Source of the DNA: Trichomonas vaginalis G3
Taxonomy: Eukaryota; Parabasalia; Trichomonadida; Trichomonadidae
Direction: 5' to 3'
Assembly: GCF_026262505.1 (NCBI RefSeq)
Contig: NC_067205.1
Span: 10,044,001-10,108,000, forward strand
Length of the DNA: 64,000 nucleotides
Positions 10,801-19,906 of this stretch are shown here, piece by piece; positions within the stretch are counted from its first letter, which is position 1; each line of letters opens with the position of its first letter. Under the pieces are notes generated by a model, which did no database searches, was not told where the DNA came from, and saw only the letters and a list, made by a program, of their open reading frames with translations. A program made the translations under genes and the position numbers.

Positions 10801-13800
10801 GAAGGACAATGACCAATTTGCCAAGAAATCCGACCCATTTGCCACTCCGAAAGCCGATCCATTCGCTACAACTAAACCGAAAAAGGTCGAAGATCCATTT
10901 GCTACTCCGAAACCGAAACAAGACCCATTCTCTCGTAAGGCCAAGGAGGATCCATTCGCTTCTAAACCGAAATCGGATCCTTTCGCCAAACCAAATAACG
11001 ATGATCCTTTCGCATCTAAGCCAAAGGAAGATCCATTCGCTTCTACGAACGCAAAGAAATCGAACGATCCATTTGCCAAGCCTAAAAATGATGATCCGTT
11101 CGCTAAAAAGCCAAAAGTCGAAGATGATCCTTTCGCATCTAAGCCAAAGGAAGATCCATTCGCAACACCATCATCCAAGTCAAAGCGTAAGAACGAAGAT
11201 GATCCATTTGGCTCAACATCGAACTTTAATACGATGGCAGGAGATCCATTTGCCTCTTCCCACAGACAAAAGGCAACTTACGAGGATCCATTCACATCTG
11301 TATCGAAATTCCAAGAAGACAAGAAGAATACGGATGATCCATTCTCATCAAAGAAAGATTTAACAATTGCTCCACCTCCAAATGAAGCTTCCAAGGCCAA
11401 GAAGTCCCAGGATCCATTCTCTACAACAGATTCGAACTCACCTCTTGAAGCCGATCCATTTGCTCCTAAGAGAACCCCTCCAGTTTCAAAAGATCCATTT
11501 GCAACAGTTCCATCTGATTCCAAACTCAAAGAGGACACAAAAGATCCATTTGCTTCCAATCCACAGTCCGCAGATCCATTCCAAACTTCCGGAGATGATC
11601 CATTTGTATCTCCAAGTTCACAAACCATCGATGATCCATTTGCAAACAATCCATTCTCCAATTCTAGTAATGCTGATCCATTCTCAGCCTCTGCTGACGA
11701 CCCATTCGCAAATCCATCTCCATTACAACCGAAAGAAGAGTCAGAACCACCGAAATCAGAAGATCCATTCGCTGCTCTAGCCAAAACATCGCCACAGCCA
11801 TCAGCAGATCCATTCGCCGCCCAACCGAAATCAGCTGATCCTTTCTCAAACCCAGACAAACAGGAAGAAGACCCATTTGCAGGTGGAGATCCCTTCGCAG
11901 CACCTCCAAAGAACGGTTCTGCCGACCCATTTGCCATTCCTCCAGGCGCAGATCCATTTGCAGCTGCAGCGGGAGGAGCAGATCCATTCCAAGTCAACAA
12001 AGATGATCCATTTGGAGAGAATAAGTCATCTGCACCGCCATCAGCTGATCCATTCGCTGCAACTCCGATAAAGGAGAGCAACGATGATCCGTTCAAAGCT
12101 GAGAAGAAGAAGAAAGAGAAACCGAAAGATTTCAAGACAGCGAAAGCAGAGAAACCTGAGGGAGAAGATCCATTTACACAAGAGATTCCTCCTGCAGGAG
12201 AAGATCTATTCAAACCAGAACCAGTTCACACAGAACCAGATACATTCACACGTGGAAAACCTGAAGTAGGAATCATGACAAACTTGAAACCATTGAAATT
12301 ACCTAAAGACGACGTACAAGAAGAAAAGAAACCAGAGGAAAAGAAGAACGAAGAAAAGAAGGAATATTCTGAATCTTATTCATATTACACTTACACATAC
12401 AGTGACCAACAACCAGGAAACAAGAAATCTGCTCCTGCTTCAGCTTCTCCATTCGCTGCTCCTCCTAAATCTGCTCTAATGGGAACTGGCTCTGCAAATG
12501 GAATTGCTCCAACTCCAAAGGATGATCCATTTGCAGCTCCTCCAAAGAAAGTTTCTGCTCCTGCTGAAGATCCATTTGCAAATCCACCAAAACAAACTTC
12601 TCCACAAAATTCAGATGATCCATTTGCAAATAACTCAAGTAATGAAGATCCATTTGCTCCAAAGAAGTCACCAGCAAATTCATCAGATCCATTTGCTAAA
12701 TCTGATGATCCTTTCGCTGCTCCACCAAAGAAATCTCCACAAAACTCCGCTGATCCATTTGCAACACCAGCAAATAAATCTCCTGCAAATTCAGCTGATC
12801 CATTTGCTGCTCCATCTCCACAACAATCTGATGATCCATTTGCTGCTCCTCCAAAGAAGTCACCAGCAAATTCAGTGGATCCATTCTCTTCTGCTGTTGT
12901 TACAAATGAAGATCCATTTGCTGCTCCAAAGAAATCTCCTGCAAGTACAGAAGATCCTTTCGCTCCATCACAACCAGCAAAGAAATCTAATCCACCATCA
13001 TCAGATCCATTCGCTTCAACCGTTCCTTCCACATCAAATGATGATCCTTTCTCTGCTCCTCCAAAGAAATCCCCTCAATCTTCAGCAGATCCATTTGCAT
13101 CGAACAAATCTCCTTCTAATTCAGCAGATCCATTTGCATCCAATAAATCTCCTTCTAATTCAGCAGATCCATTTGCTTCAACACCATCGAAATCTAATGA
13201 TCCTTTCGCAGCTAGTTCTGATGATCCGTTTTCTTCTAATCCAAAGAAGTCATCTGCAGCTGCTTCGAATGATCCTTTCGCTCCTTCTCCATCTCCAAAG
13301 AAGACAGCAGATCCATTCGAAGTTCCTCCAACACCGCCACAGTCTGATGATCCTTTCGCTGCTCCTGCAAAATCAACTCCACAGAAATCAAGTGATCCTT
13401 TCGCTGCTCAACCGAAGAAATCTGAAGATCCATTTGCTTCCCCTGCCAAATCCTCCAATGATCCATTTGTTCCTCCTCCAAAGAAACAGGCAGCTCCATC
13501 AAATGATCCTTTCTCTTCCTCTCCAAAGTCTTCTGACCCATTCGCTGCTCCTCCAAAGAAATCAGCTCCAGCAACAGATGATCCATTCGCTGCCGGTGAT
13601 GATCCTTTCAAGCCAACACCAAAGAAGTCTTCTGCAGCTCCTTCTAATGATCCTTTCGCTCAGCCGGCGAAGAAGTCGGCTGATCTATTCGCTGCAAATG
13701 ATGACCCATTTGCAAAGCCATCGAAATCAAACGATCCTTTCGCTTCTAATCCAAAGACTAAATCAAATGATCCTTTCGCTAACGACCCATTCGCTAATCC

Positions 13801-13882
13801 AAGCCCATTCGGAACACCAAGCAGCGCTTCTCCTTTCGGAACACCAAGCAATAGCTCGAAGAATGATGATCCTTTCGCATGA
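7865..13882 (+). CDS. Cdc48/p97-like N domain plus degenerate AAA domain fused to a ~110-DPF tail
   Basis: A 2,005-aa protein. Residues 1-180 follow the p97/Cdc48 N domain (double-psi barrel then four-stranded beta barrel), with a DDIGG linker near 183-187. Residues 190-375 form one AAA domain with Walker A APAGCGKT (221-228) and Walker B IVFIDDID (276-283). The usual catalytic Glu is Asp-281, and the arginine-finger region that reads RRFGRFDR in p97 is VQLFDDKVV here. There is no second AAA domain. From about residue 415 to the end the protein is low-complexity Pro/Ala/Lys/Ser with about 110 DPF tripeptides by my count, mostly DPFA, plus a few DLF and one NPF. DPF motifs are known ligands of the AP-2 alpha-appendage (Eps15, epsin). 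I infer an endocytic or clathrin-adaptor scaffold, with the AAA part as a binding module rather than a strong motor. The stop is followed by ATAAA. No frame disruption is seen. Confidence 0.85.
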   Translation: MTSQDFIIDKVDDFNDLNAYISNKAMNALGISDGSVVSVRNQQNSQTLVAIQGCDMPDNVIRLSRCHRINIGSFLGETVKISKPIKSQKAEIVLVAPIADTINGISGNFCDLIQESSYKFNNFPVYPNFIFPVYTMQRVVEFQVIKCSPSGAHVIVTSADVFSSRSQPVNRTGQPHFEGITYDDIGGIDSSLKKVRTSIERPLLSPNYARGNEPKAVLITAPAGCGKTLLGSAIPNETSSDFLGIKGSDIISIRLEAAVNFIKSASNAAAQKSPFIVFIDDIDTISCQQYNEDGTPNNTLSNAIAQFIKGIKDQDKKVVIATARHPESIVPAVVQLFDDKVVINLPNDQEKMKIAEAVTRKMEICGDGALQALVDGSETGSDIEMKAQDQLTEKMMNILSKVDPLAPTLSLKMLQEVAVGEGNAESRKSFKNREAKKNIEQKPQPKKQKKRNQHFETPGEPKSLDPFGDIMDEGDDEINVEALMSSRQPIKSSGTFPEMDAFNDQPAPAATDPFAANQPEDPFAAPKQEQKKQEPVDLFAAPKPMPMSTDPFAMPSQPALSNDPFAIVPGKGPDSMPKPRADPFSPTSDPFASKSKTADPFAMPAPDQFEAKPAPKTDLFAAPASDPFAQSATEDPFASESVSEDPFGAPAKSEKKADPFAAPQSDPFAAPPAKESKPSADPFAAAPVESGDPFAAPSIAVKVSADPFGAPAPKKESKPSADPFAAAPKQSEDLFAAPPKQTKPSDDPFAAPPQKESKPSSDPFAAAAKPSEDPFAASKPQDDPFGNSKPKKDAKPSSDPFAAPPKQADDPFAAPSEKAKQNDDPFASKKQPADPFAAAPVSGDPFASKYQPEKEDPFASKPKEDPFASQPKKAEDPFASKAKEDPFASNQKKGEDPFGSVKKKEDPFASNKADPFASKPKEDPFASQSKKTEDPFGSVKKKEDPFASKPQIDPFGSVKKKEDPFASKPTSDPFGSVKKKDNDQFAKKSDPFATPKADPFATTKPKKVEDPFATPKPKQDPFSRKAKEDPFASKPKSDPFAKPNNDDPFASKPKEDPFASTNAKKSNDPFAKPKNDDPFAKKPKVEDDPFASKPKEDPFATPSSKSKRKNEDDPFGSTSNFNTMAGDPFASSHRQKATYEDPFTSVSKFQEDKKNTDDPFSSKKDLTIAPPPNEASKAKKSQDPFSTTDSNSPLEADPFAPKRTPPVSKDPFATVPSDSKLKEDTKDPFASNPQSADPFQTSGDDPFVSPSSQTIDDPFANNPFSNSSNADPFSASADDPFANPSPLQPKEESEPPKSEDPFAALAKTSPQPSADPFAAQPKSADPFSNPDKQEEDPFAGGDPFAAPPKNGSADPFAIPPGADPFAAAAGGADPFQVNKDDPFGENKSSAPPSADPFAATPIKESNDDPFKAEKKKKEKPKDFKTAKAEKPEGEDPFTQEIPPAGEDLFKPEPVHTEPDTFTRGKPEVGIMTNLKPLKLPKDDVQEEKKPEEKKNEEKKEYSESYSYYTYTYSDQQPGNKKSAPASASPFAAPPKSALMGTGSANGIAPTPKDDPFAAPPKKVSAPAEDPFANPPKQTSPQNSDDPFANNSSNEDPFAPKKSPANSSDPFAKSDDPFAAPPKKSPQNSADPFATPANKSPANSADPFAAPSPQQSDDPFAAPPKKSPANSVDPFSSAVVTNEDPFAAPKKSPASTEDPFAPSQPAKKSNPPSSDPFASTVPSTSNDDPFSAPPKKSPQSSADPFASNKSPSNSADPFASNKSPSNSADPFASTPSKSNDPFAASSDDPFSSNPKKSSAAASNDPFAPSPSPKKTADPFEVPPTPPQSDDPFAAPAKSTPQKSSDPFAAQPKKSEDPFASPAKSSNDPFVPPPKKQAAPSNDPFSSSPKSSDPFAAPPKKSAPATDDPFAAGDDPFKPTPKKSSAAPSNDPFAQPAKKSADLFAANDDPFAKPSKSNDPFASNPKTKSNDPFANDPFANPSPFGTPSSASPFGTPSNSSKNDDPFA
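9246..13880 (+). repeat. Coding repeat array of GATCCATTYGC-type units (DPFA motifs)
   Basis: GATCCATTTGC, GATCCTTTCGC and similar 11-mers encoding DPFA recur about every 30-60 bp for 4.6 kb. Linkers differ in blocks: AAP-type linkers at 9.4-10.4 kb, SK/KKK-rich linkers at 10.4-11.4 kb, mixed linkers at 11.4-12.1 kb, and a KKSPxNS type from 12.5 kb. This points to successive segmental amplifications. The array also creates long antisense open frames that I do not regard as genes. Confidence 0.9.
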
Positions 13883-14313
13883 ATAAATTTTGATTAAATT
13901 TATTTAATTTTTTAATTTCATGATTATTTTTGTTATTTAAGGAAGGTTCTACTCCTATATATTCTCAAAAGGCTTTTAGAATGGATCATGCTCAAAATAT
14001 ACTATATTAAGAATGGATCATATTAGAGTGAGAAAAAAGTTTAAAAAGACAATTAAAATTCACTCAATTTTCCACCCTTTTTTGCTTATTTTATACTTTA
14101 AAATGATCATTAAATGGATTGAAGTGAAATGATTTATTAGTTTCAATTTTCAAGCTACATCCTAAGATTATGGAATTATGCTTATTAAGAGAGAAGCGGT
14201 ATCGTCTATTCATAAAAACAGTGAAATAAATGCAGTTTCAATTCATCACACATAAAAATCGTTAAAATTATGATAATAGTAAAATATTTAGTCGTATAAT
14301 TCTGCAAAATGAT
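13883..14313. other. Intergenic spacer, nothing recognised
   Basis: A 430-bp AT-rich stretch between the convergent 3' ends of the DPF gene and the acetyltransferase gene. I see no gene, no RNA and no clear repeat. Confidence 0.6.
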
Positions 14314-14802
14314 TTAATCATAGGTTACTGGAGTAACTTCAAATATAATTCCAGGACCGAGTTGTTTGAATCCATTTTTCTCATAGAAAGCCATTCTTTC
14401 TTTTGCCTTTTCTGAAGTTAAAACCGGTGTAAGACCTTCCAAAGTTTCATAATTATTTTCTTTTGCGTATTTCTTTATATGATCCAATAATACTTTGCCA
14501 ACTCCATGACCTCTATAATTTTCATCAACAATCAAGTCTGCAATATTAAGAGTTTTGCAATTCATTTCTAAAGTATATATTCTGTTACATAAAGCACAAC
14601 CAACAGGGGAACCATTTTTCTCTGCAATGAATATTGGTGTTTCTTCAGGATTTTTGAGAATGTGTTTGTAGATCGGATCAAATTTTGAATATTTATAATC
14701 ATTTTTTGTATTGAAAGAAACATTTATCAAACTTCTAAGGCATTTCTTGATAAAGTCGGCATCTCCTGATAATGCATTTCTTACTGTGATAGCAGAACTC
14801 AT
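14314..14802 (-). CDS. GNAT-family N-acetyltransferase
   Basis: A 162-aa protein with the GNAT fold order: an N-terminal strand and helix (residues 3-30), a central strand ending in ADLIVDENYRGHGVG near residues 88-102, which contains the acetyl-CoA pyrophosphate-binding R/Q-x-x-G-x-G/A signature as RGHGVG, and the C-terminal AFYEKNGFKQLG strand-helix typical of motif B. It transfers an acetyl group from acetyl-CoA to an amine; the substrate cannot be told from sequence. Single-domain size fits small soluble GNATs. The start at 14,802 is supported by an initiator element 19 bases upstream. Confidence 0.85.
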   Translation of the reverse strand: MSSAITVRNALSGDADFIKKCLRSLINVSFNTKNDYKYSKFDPIYKHILKNPEETPIFIAEKNGSPVGCALCNRIYTLEMNCKTLNIADLIVDENYRGHGVGKVLLDHIKKYAKENNYETLEGLTPVLTSEKAKERMAFYEKNGFKQLGPGIIFEVTPVTYD

Positions 14803-14813
14803 CTGTTATTAAT

Positions 14814-14823
14814 AAAAATGTGA
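14814..14823 (-). promoter_or_regulatory. Initiator element (Inr) of the acetyltransferase gene
   Basis: On the minus strand the sequence TCACATTTTT fits the trichomonad Inr TCA(+1)Y(T/A)Y, with A+1 at 14,821, 19 bases before the ATG. Inr elements close to the start codon are the main core promoter known in T. vaginalis. Confidence 0.65.
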
Positions 14824-15261
14824 GATGATCAGTCGGCGGGTAATTTCTCTCTGAATTAGTCGTCTTCAATTTTTTTGAGAGAAAATTCGACCATCAATTT
14901 TTTTAAATATCTCTTTGTTTTTAATTGATAACTTCGCATGAGTCATATCAAACACAGAACCATTCATTTTAATACATATTCATCACTTTTGAAAGGTTTA
15001 CAAAATGCTTCACAAAAGTCGAAAAATTTAACTCCTAAAATGGAATGATTAAAAATATTATAATAATACCAGGATTTTTTTTTCTGAACCCGCAAAAATG
15101 TTTTATTTCCTCTGGTTTTGAATTTATCGATAGTCATAAAACATATGTTCAAATGAATATGGCATAGAGGTTTTATCTAATGTTTGGGTATTTTGGCATG
15201 AGTCATGAGGAAACAATGTAATGACGCTCCACGCCGATAATATTTATAAATTTTTTTAAAA
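14824..15261. other. Divergent intergenic region, nothing else recognised
   Basis: About 440 bp between the divergent starts of the acetyltransferase and Rpn10 genes. It must hold both promoters, but apart from the Inr at 14,814-14,823 I see no convincing motif. A 62-aa minus-strand frame at 14,964-15,152 has no features of a gene. Confidence 0.5.
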
Positions 15262-15957
15262 ATGGCTTATGATGAGCCTGAAGCAATTATTTTTCTAATT
15301 GATAACTCAGATACATCAATAAATGGCGATTTTGATCCATCACGCCTTGATGCACAGAAACTTGCCTGTGAAAGATTGGCTAGTTACAATTTGAAGCAGT
15401 CTCCTCAAACAGAAATCGCTATTGGATCCATCGGATCGGAATGTTTTGGAATACAGCAATCATTATTAAATACTACAAGTAAATTACACAAAACTTTTGA
15501 TAAAATTTATCCAGGAGGTGAAGCTCTTGTTACAAAAGGCCTCTTATGCGCAATGTTAGCTCTAAAGTATGCAAGCAGATTCATTACTTCGAAAAGAATT
15601 GTACTTTTTCTCGGATCCAAAAATAATTTAACAAATGATGACGCAAAAAGTATTATAGAGAAAGCAAATGACGAAAACATTTCAATAGACATCATTGCAT
15701 TCGGTACAGAAGTTGATAAATTAGGCGTTTTAGAAATGATAACTAGATATACTTATTCTGAGTCATTTTATATTCGAATCAGAAACTCTCATAACATACT
15801 AAGTGATTCCGTGTTGTCATCTGTTCTTGGTCCAGGTTCTACACAAAATCAACCAGAATCTTTTGAAGAAGATGATGAACTGACTGCCGCAATCAAAGCA
15901 TCGCTTGAAGATTCGGATGATAATGATTTCTACAATACAAATGAAGAAATAATTTAA
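15262..15957 (+). CDS. RPN10: 26S proteasome regulatory subunit Rpn10 (PSMD4)
   Basis: A 231-aa protein. Residues 1-190 form a von Willebrand A domain of the Rpn10 type: the opening AIIFLIDNSD resembles Rpn10 more than metal-binding VWA domains, and ARFITSKRIVLFLGS-like central strands follow. A ubiquitin-interacting motif, DDELTAAIKASLEDS, lies near residues 207-221, with the acidic start and the conserved A..S core. Rpn10 is the ubiquitin receptor that ties lid to base in the 19S particle. One UIM is visible, as in yeast; human PSMD4 has two. Start chosen at the first ATG; the leader is very AT-rich and no clear Inr is seen. Confidence 0.85.
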   Translation: MAYDEPEAIIFLIDNSDTSINGDFDPSRLDAQKLACERLASYNLKQSPQTEIAIGSIGSECFGIQQSLLNTTSKLHKTFDKIYPGGEALVTKGLLCAMLALKYASRFITSKRIVLFLGSKNNLTNDDAKSIIEKANDENISIDIIAFGTEVDKLGVLEMITRYTYSESFYIRIRNSHNILSDSVLSSVLGPGSTQNQPESFEEDDELTAAIKASLEDSDDNDFYNTNEEII

Positions 15958-16282
15958 GATTTAAGAAAAATTTTATCTGTTTCACAAAATTTTCAATATT
16001 TTCGTTCTGAAAATTGAAGACAATAGTACACTGATCAATATTTCTTCTTATTTTCCAAGAAAAATCATTAATGAATATTTTTCTTATCAAATGAAAGAAT
16101 TTTGAAGGAATATATCTACAAAAATTAACTCGGAAATTGACAGAAGATCTATTTGCACTTAATCTACCTTGCAAATTAAGATTTCATATTAAATTTCAAA
16201 TTATGATTTGTTTGAGTAAAAATAATATTTGTTTTATATGTTTACAATAAAAAATGTTTTATATTACAGTTATCATATAATT
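15958..16282. other. Convergent intergenic spacer, nothing recognised
   Basis: A 325-bp AT-rich gap between the 3' ends of Rpn10 and the BspA-like gene. A 93-aa minus-strand frame here overlaps the end of Rpn10 and shows no features of a real protein. Confidence 0.55.
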
Positions 16283-18652
16283 TTATTTAGACAAAAACGC
16301 TAGCATAGGATTATTTATAAATGATATTCCGATTGTTTTGTGGAATCCTTTATTATCATACCATTTAAAGAAGATATCTGCTGTTTCTGTTGAGACACAT
16401 TTATTATCATAAGTTGCAATAAAAAGATGAGGACATTGTTCAACACATTTTCCATTATTATTATAAAGATGTGAAGAACACTCTATACAATGTGATGAAT
16501 CTTTGCATCGATTGCAGCCATCTTCACATTTCTCACATCGTCCATTATATTCATATTTTCCAGTTCCACAGGATGAAACACATTTTGAACCATCAATATA
16601 GTATCCATAATCACAAGATTCACAAACATTAGAACTACTACAATATCTACAATTATCAGTACATTTAACACAAGTATTGTTGCTATCTGCATAAAAGCCA
16701 TTACCACAATCATTTATGCATGTGTTCTCTTTCAAATACCATGGAGATTTACATCTACTACATTTGGAAATATCATTAGAACATTTCGCACAGTTATCAA
16801 CATAGCATGCTGAACAATACATATATGCATCATTTATATAATATCCTTCTCCACAACTGATTGTACAAGTTCCAGCTAAACTATATACACTTCTTGCACA
16901 AGAATGACATTCTTTATCTGAAATTTCAGTATCAAAAAATGTTTTGTTTATTTTGATGACAGGTTTTTCACAAAACGTTTCCATCAAATATTCATTAGTT
17001 ACATATATATTCTTCGACTTTCGATAAATAAAATCAATTACTTCATTATCAGTAATATCAGTATTGCCAGAATAATAAAAATCAGTTTTTGTAAAATCAG
17101 AATAAGGAAATGTTATATTAAAGTGTGAATTTATCACAACTTTGCAAAGTTTAGAACAATGACTAAATGCATTAACTGGTACATTGCATTCACAATTGAT
17201 ATGAACATTAGTTAGCAAAGCACAATAGGTAAATGCATATTCTTCAATTTTTGCTATATTATTAGAAAGAGATAGATAAGTGACACTATGGCAAGATTCA
17301 TTCTAAGATATTATCACAACGAGAGAACACACTGGAACCAAAAGTTGTTAAATTTAATTTGCCGCTTATATTGACTTTTACAATATTAGAGCAACACCAA
17401 AAAGCTTGGAAACCAATATTTTTAAGCTCTCAGGAAGATAGATATCGATAAGACTAGTACAAAATCCGAATGCATTTTCACCAATGCTTATTAAATTTTG
17501 AGAAAATGTTATATTAGTAAGATTAGTGCATTTAAAGAAAGCAAATTCTTCAATACTTGCTAAATTACCAGAGAAAACAATATTAGTAAGACCAGAACAA
17601 AAAGAAAATGAATGAAGGCTAATTTTTATTAAACTATCAGGGAATAAAATATTGGTAAGATTGGAACACGATGAAAATGCATTTGAGCCAATATTTAGTA
17701 AACCATTAGAAAAATATATTTCAGCAAGACTTGTGCAATAAGAAAATGCATGCATATCAATTTCCGTTAAACCATTAGAGAATTTTATGGACTGAATGCT
17801 TTTACAATAACGAAATGCACAAGCACCTATTTTTGTTAAACTATTAGGAAAAGTTAGATTAGAAAGGCTATAACAGGACGAAAATGCATAAATATTGATA
17901 CTTTTCAAATTATTAGAAAATGTAATAATAGTAAGATTCGAACAAGAATCGAATGCATATCCCCCAATGGTTATTAAACTATTTGGAAAATTTATTTGAA
18001 TAAGATTGGTACATCCCTGGAATGCCCGAATTGAAATAGTTGTTAGACTATTAGAAAGAATAAGATTTGTTAAGCTGGTGCAATAAGCGAAACCGCTCTC
18101 ACCAATTAATGTTAGGCGATTTGATAGAGTAATATTAATAAGGCTTGAACAATTCATGAATGCATCATTGCCAATACTTGATATTTCATCAGAAAAAGTA
18201 ATAGAAACAAGATTGGAACAATAACAGAATGCTTGATCATAAATAACTCCTAATTTACTTGGAAGAGAGATAGTTGTTAGACTTGAACAATGTGAGAATA
18301 ATCCTTGACCAAGTTCTGCTATATTATTGGGAAGATAAATGCTTGCAAGTTTGGAACAACCTCCAAAAACATAATGATTAATTTTTTTTAAACTTTCTGG
18401 AAGAAACACTTTTTCAAGATTGATACATCCATGAAAAGCATATGATCCAATTGAAATAAATCCATCTTCTATATGTATTTGCTGCAAAGATTCACATTCC
18501 GTGCAAAAACGATATGGAATCTCAGTTCCGTTTATTATTGTTAAATTTGTAATTGATCTGTTTTCAGAAGGCAATGATTCGCAAACTCCATTGTTAATGT
18601 CGATGGCATATGAGTCAGTTCCATTATTTGTTAGCACACATGCAATTCCCAT
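16283..18652 (-). pseudogene. BspA-like leucine-rich repeat surface protein gene with frameshifts
   Basis: The 5' part (18,652 to about 17,400) encodes about 17 repeats of the BspA/TpLRR type (consensus LTSIGxxAFxxCSNL, about 23 residues), preceded by the short leader MGIACVLTNNG usual in trichomonad BspA proteins. The 3' part (17,218-16,283) continues the last repeats in another frame and then enters a cysteine-rich region of furin/EGF-like modules (C-x2-C spacings such as CSACYVDNCAKC). At about 17,290-17,420 reading continuity is lost, with at least two single-base shifts needed to stay in frame. I see no C-terminal membrane segment. BspA-like proteins form the largest surface gene family of T. 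vaginalis and are linked to adhesion. Either this copy is a recent pseudogene or the assembly has indels. Confidence 0.8.
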
Positions 18653-19334
18653 TAATACAAAATCATTGAATTTTTGAAAATTAAATTAATTAATAATCAT
18701 TAATCATGAAACTAATTTGACTTATAGTATTATAATAGTGGATCCAGCGATAAAAAAATATGTTGGATTCAAATTGGAAAAAAGATGGAAGTTAATGTGG
18801 ATTTTGATGATTATATTCCTCAAAAAATCATGTAAAATTTGATTGGTAAAGCAAAAATGAAATGCGTCTAAATTAGGTGACAATTGTTGTCAAATACATC
18901 ATGTAAAGTACGATATCATTACAGATTTGAATTGAATGTGAAATTTTACATCTGAAGTTGCACTTATGCCCTTATGTCATGGCTTTCAATTCAGGAATTT
19001 AAGATTAATTTTCAATGACGCTTCACCCAAGTTGTCAAAAATTTGAATTAAAGTCAGATGGGCGTAAGTGAAGGCTTAACTATTTCAAATTATCCATATA
19101 CTTCTAGCAGCTGATTTATCATTTTTGGTGAATGCTGCAAAAGGTGAAATCGAAATCTGTCATATTCATGACATTACACGAGAATGGTATTTTTTATTAT
19201 AATTATTAATTTCAAATTTCAAATTCAAAATCATGAAATTATAATGTGCACCTTGTAGTTACAAGATTTTCTTTTGCTTAAATGTTTAAAAAGTTTCTAA
19301 AAAAAGATGTATTTAATTATAATTTAAAAACATT
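18653..19334. other. Intergenic region, nothing recognised
   Basis: A 680-bp AT-rich stretch between the 5' end of the BspA-like gene and the 3' end of the TRAPP-like gene. No frame, RNA or strong repeat is apparent; a partial Inr (TCAATGATT) lies just upstream of the BspA start. Confidence 0.55.
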
Positions 19335-19769
19335 TTAATCTGACGATTGAGACACCGATGATGTGATCTCGCGTACTTTGCTAATAAAACTCGAAGAAGT
19401 AATTGGAGAAAATGGCTGATAAAATGGATTGCAAAATTGAAGAAACATTGCATCTCTAATTTTATCGCAAACATTTCGGATGATGCTATCATTCTGGTTA
19501 GGAAGGATATTCGTCAAAATAACAATTTTATAGCCGAAATTCGTTTTATATCCCCAAACAGAATATTTCTGATCAGGAATCTGAAGTTGTCCTATGAACT
19601 TTTCTTTCTTTGATGCTTTTCCCGTTGATGTGAAGTAATCTAAAGAAACAAAAACAATGGAATCCATTTCAAGCTCGGTCTGTTCTGTAGCATATTTATC
19701 GATGAATAAAAGGCTATCATCAGGACCTGTAATTGCTGCACAGGCAATACTTAATGATGGAGTTGCCAT
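19335..19769 (-). CDS. TRAPP complex subunit, TRAPPC2L/Tca17-like (sedlin fold)
   Basis: A 144-aa protein. The order of elements fits the TRAPPC2L/Tca17 branch of the sedlin (longin-fold) family: an N-terminal strand with AAITGPDDSLLFIDKY, a SLDYF segment near 44-48, YSVWGYKTNFGYKIVIL near 69-85 (TRAPPC2L proteins have YKVYGYVTN here), and CNPFYQP with S-S-x-F near 112-128, matching the family's CNPFYxPGDxIxSxxF. TRAPP acts as a tether and Rab exchange factor in ER-Golgi traffic. The length matches human TRAPPC2L (about 140 aa). Confidence 0.75.
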   Translation of the reverse strand: MATPSLSIACAAITGPDDSLLFIDKYATEQTELEMDSIVFVSLDYFTSTGKASKKEKFIGQLQIPDQKYSVWGYKTNFGYKIVILTNILPNQNDSIIRNVCDKIRDAMFLQFCNPFYQPFSPITSSSFISKVREITSSVSQSSD

Positions 19770-19776
19770 TTTTTAG

Positions 19777-19786
19777 AAAAAAGTGA
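19777..19786 (-). promoter_or_regulatory. Initiator element (Inr) of the TRAPP subunit gene
   Basis: On the minus strand TCACTTTTTT fits TCA(+1)YTY, with A+1 at 19,784 and a 15-base leader to the ATG at 19,769. This is one of the best Inr matches in the window. Confidence 0.75.
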
Positions 19787-19906
19787 CAACTATCATTGAT
19801 ATTAAAAATTTGAATCTCCAAATGTTGTTTCAATTGCTTTTAATGCTAGATAATACTAAATCAGATCATTTTCTCAAGTAGATTTTATAATTGCTTTCAA
19901 GATGAG

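Noticed and set aside
9369-13851. Many long open frames antisense to, or out of phase with, the DPF gene (up to 462 aa, N-G-S rich or H-L-L rich)
   Set aside because: They are reading shadows of the GATCCATTTGC-type repeats; composition is a direct product of the repeat unit and they lack any domain.
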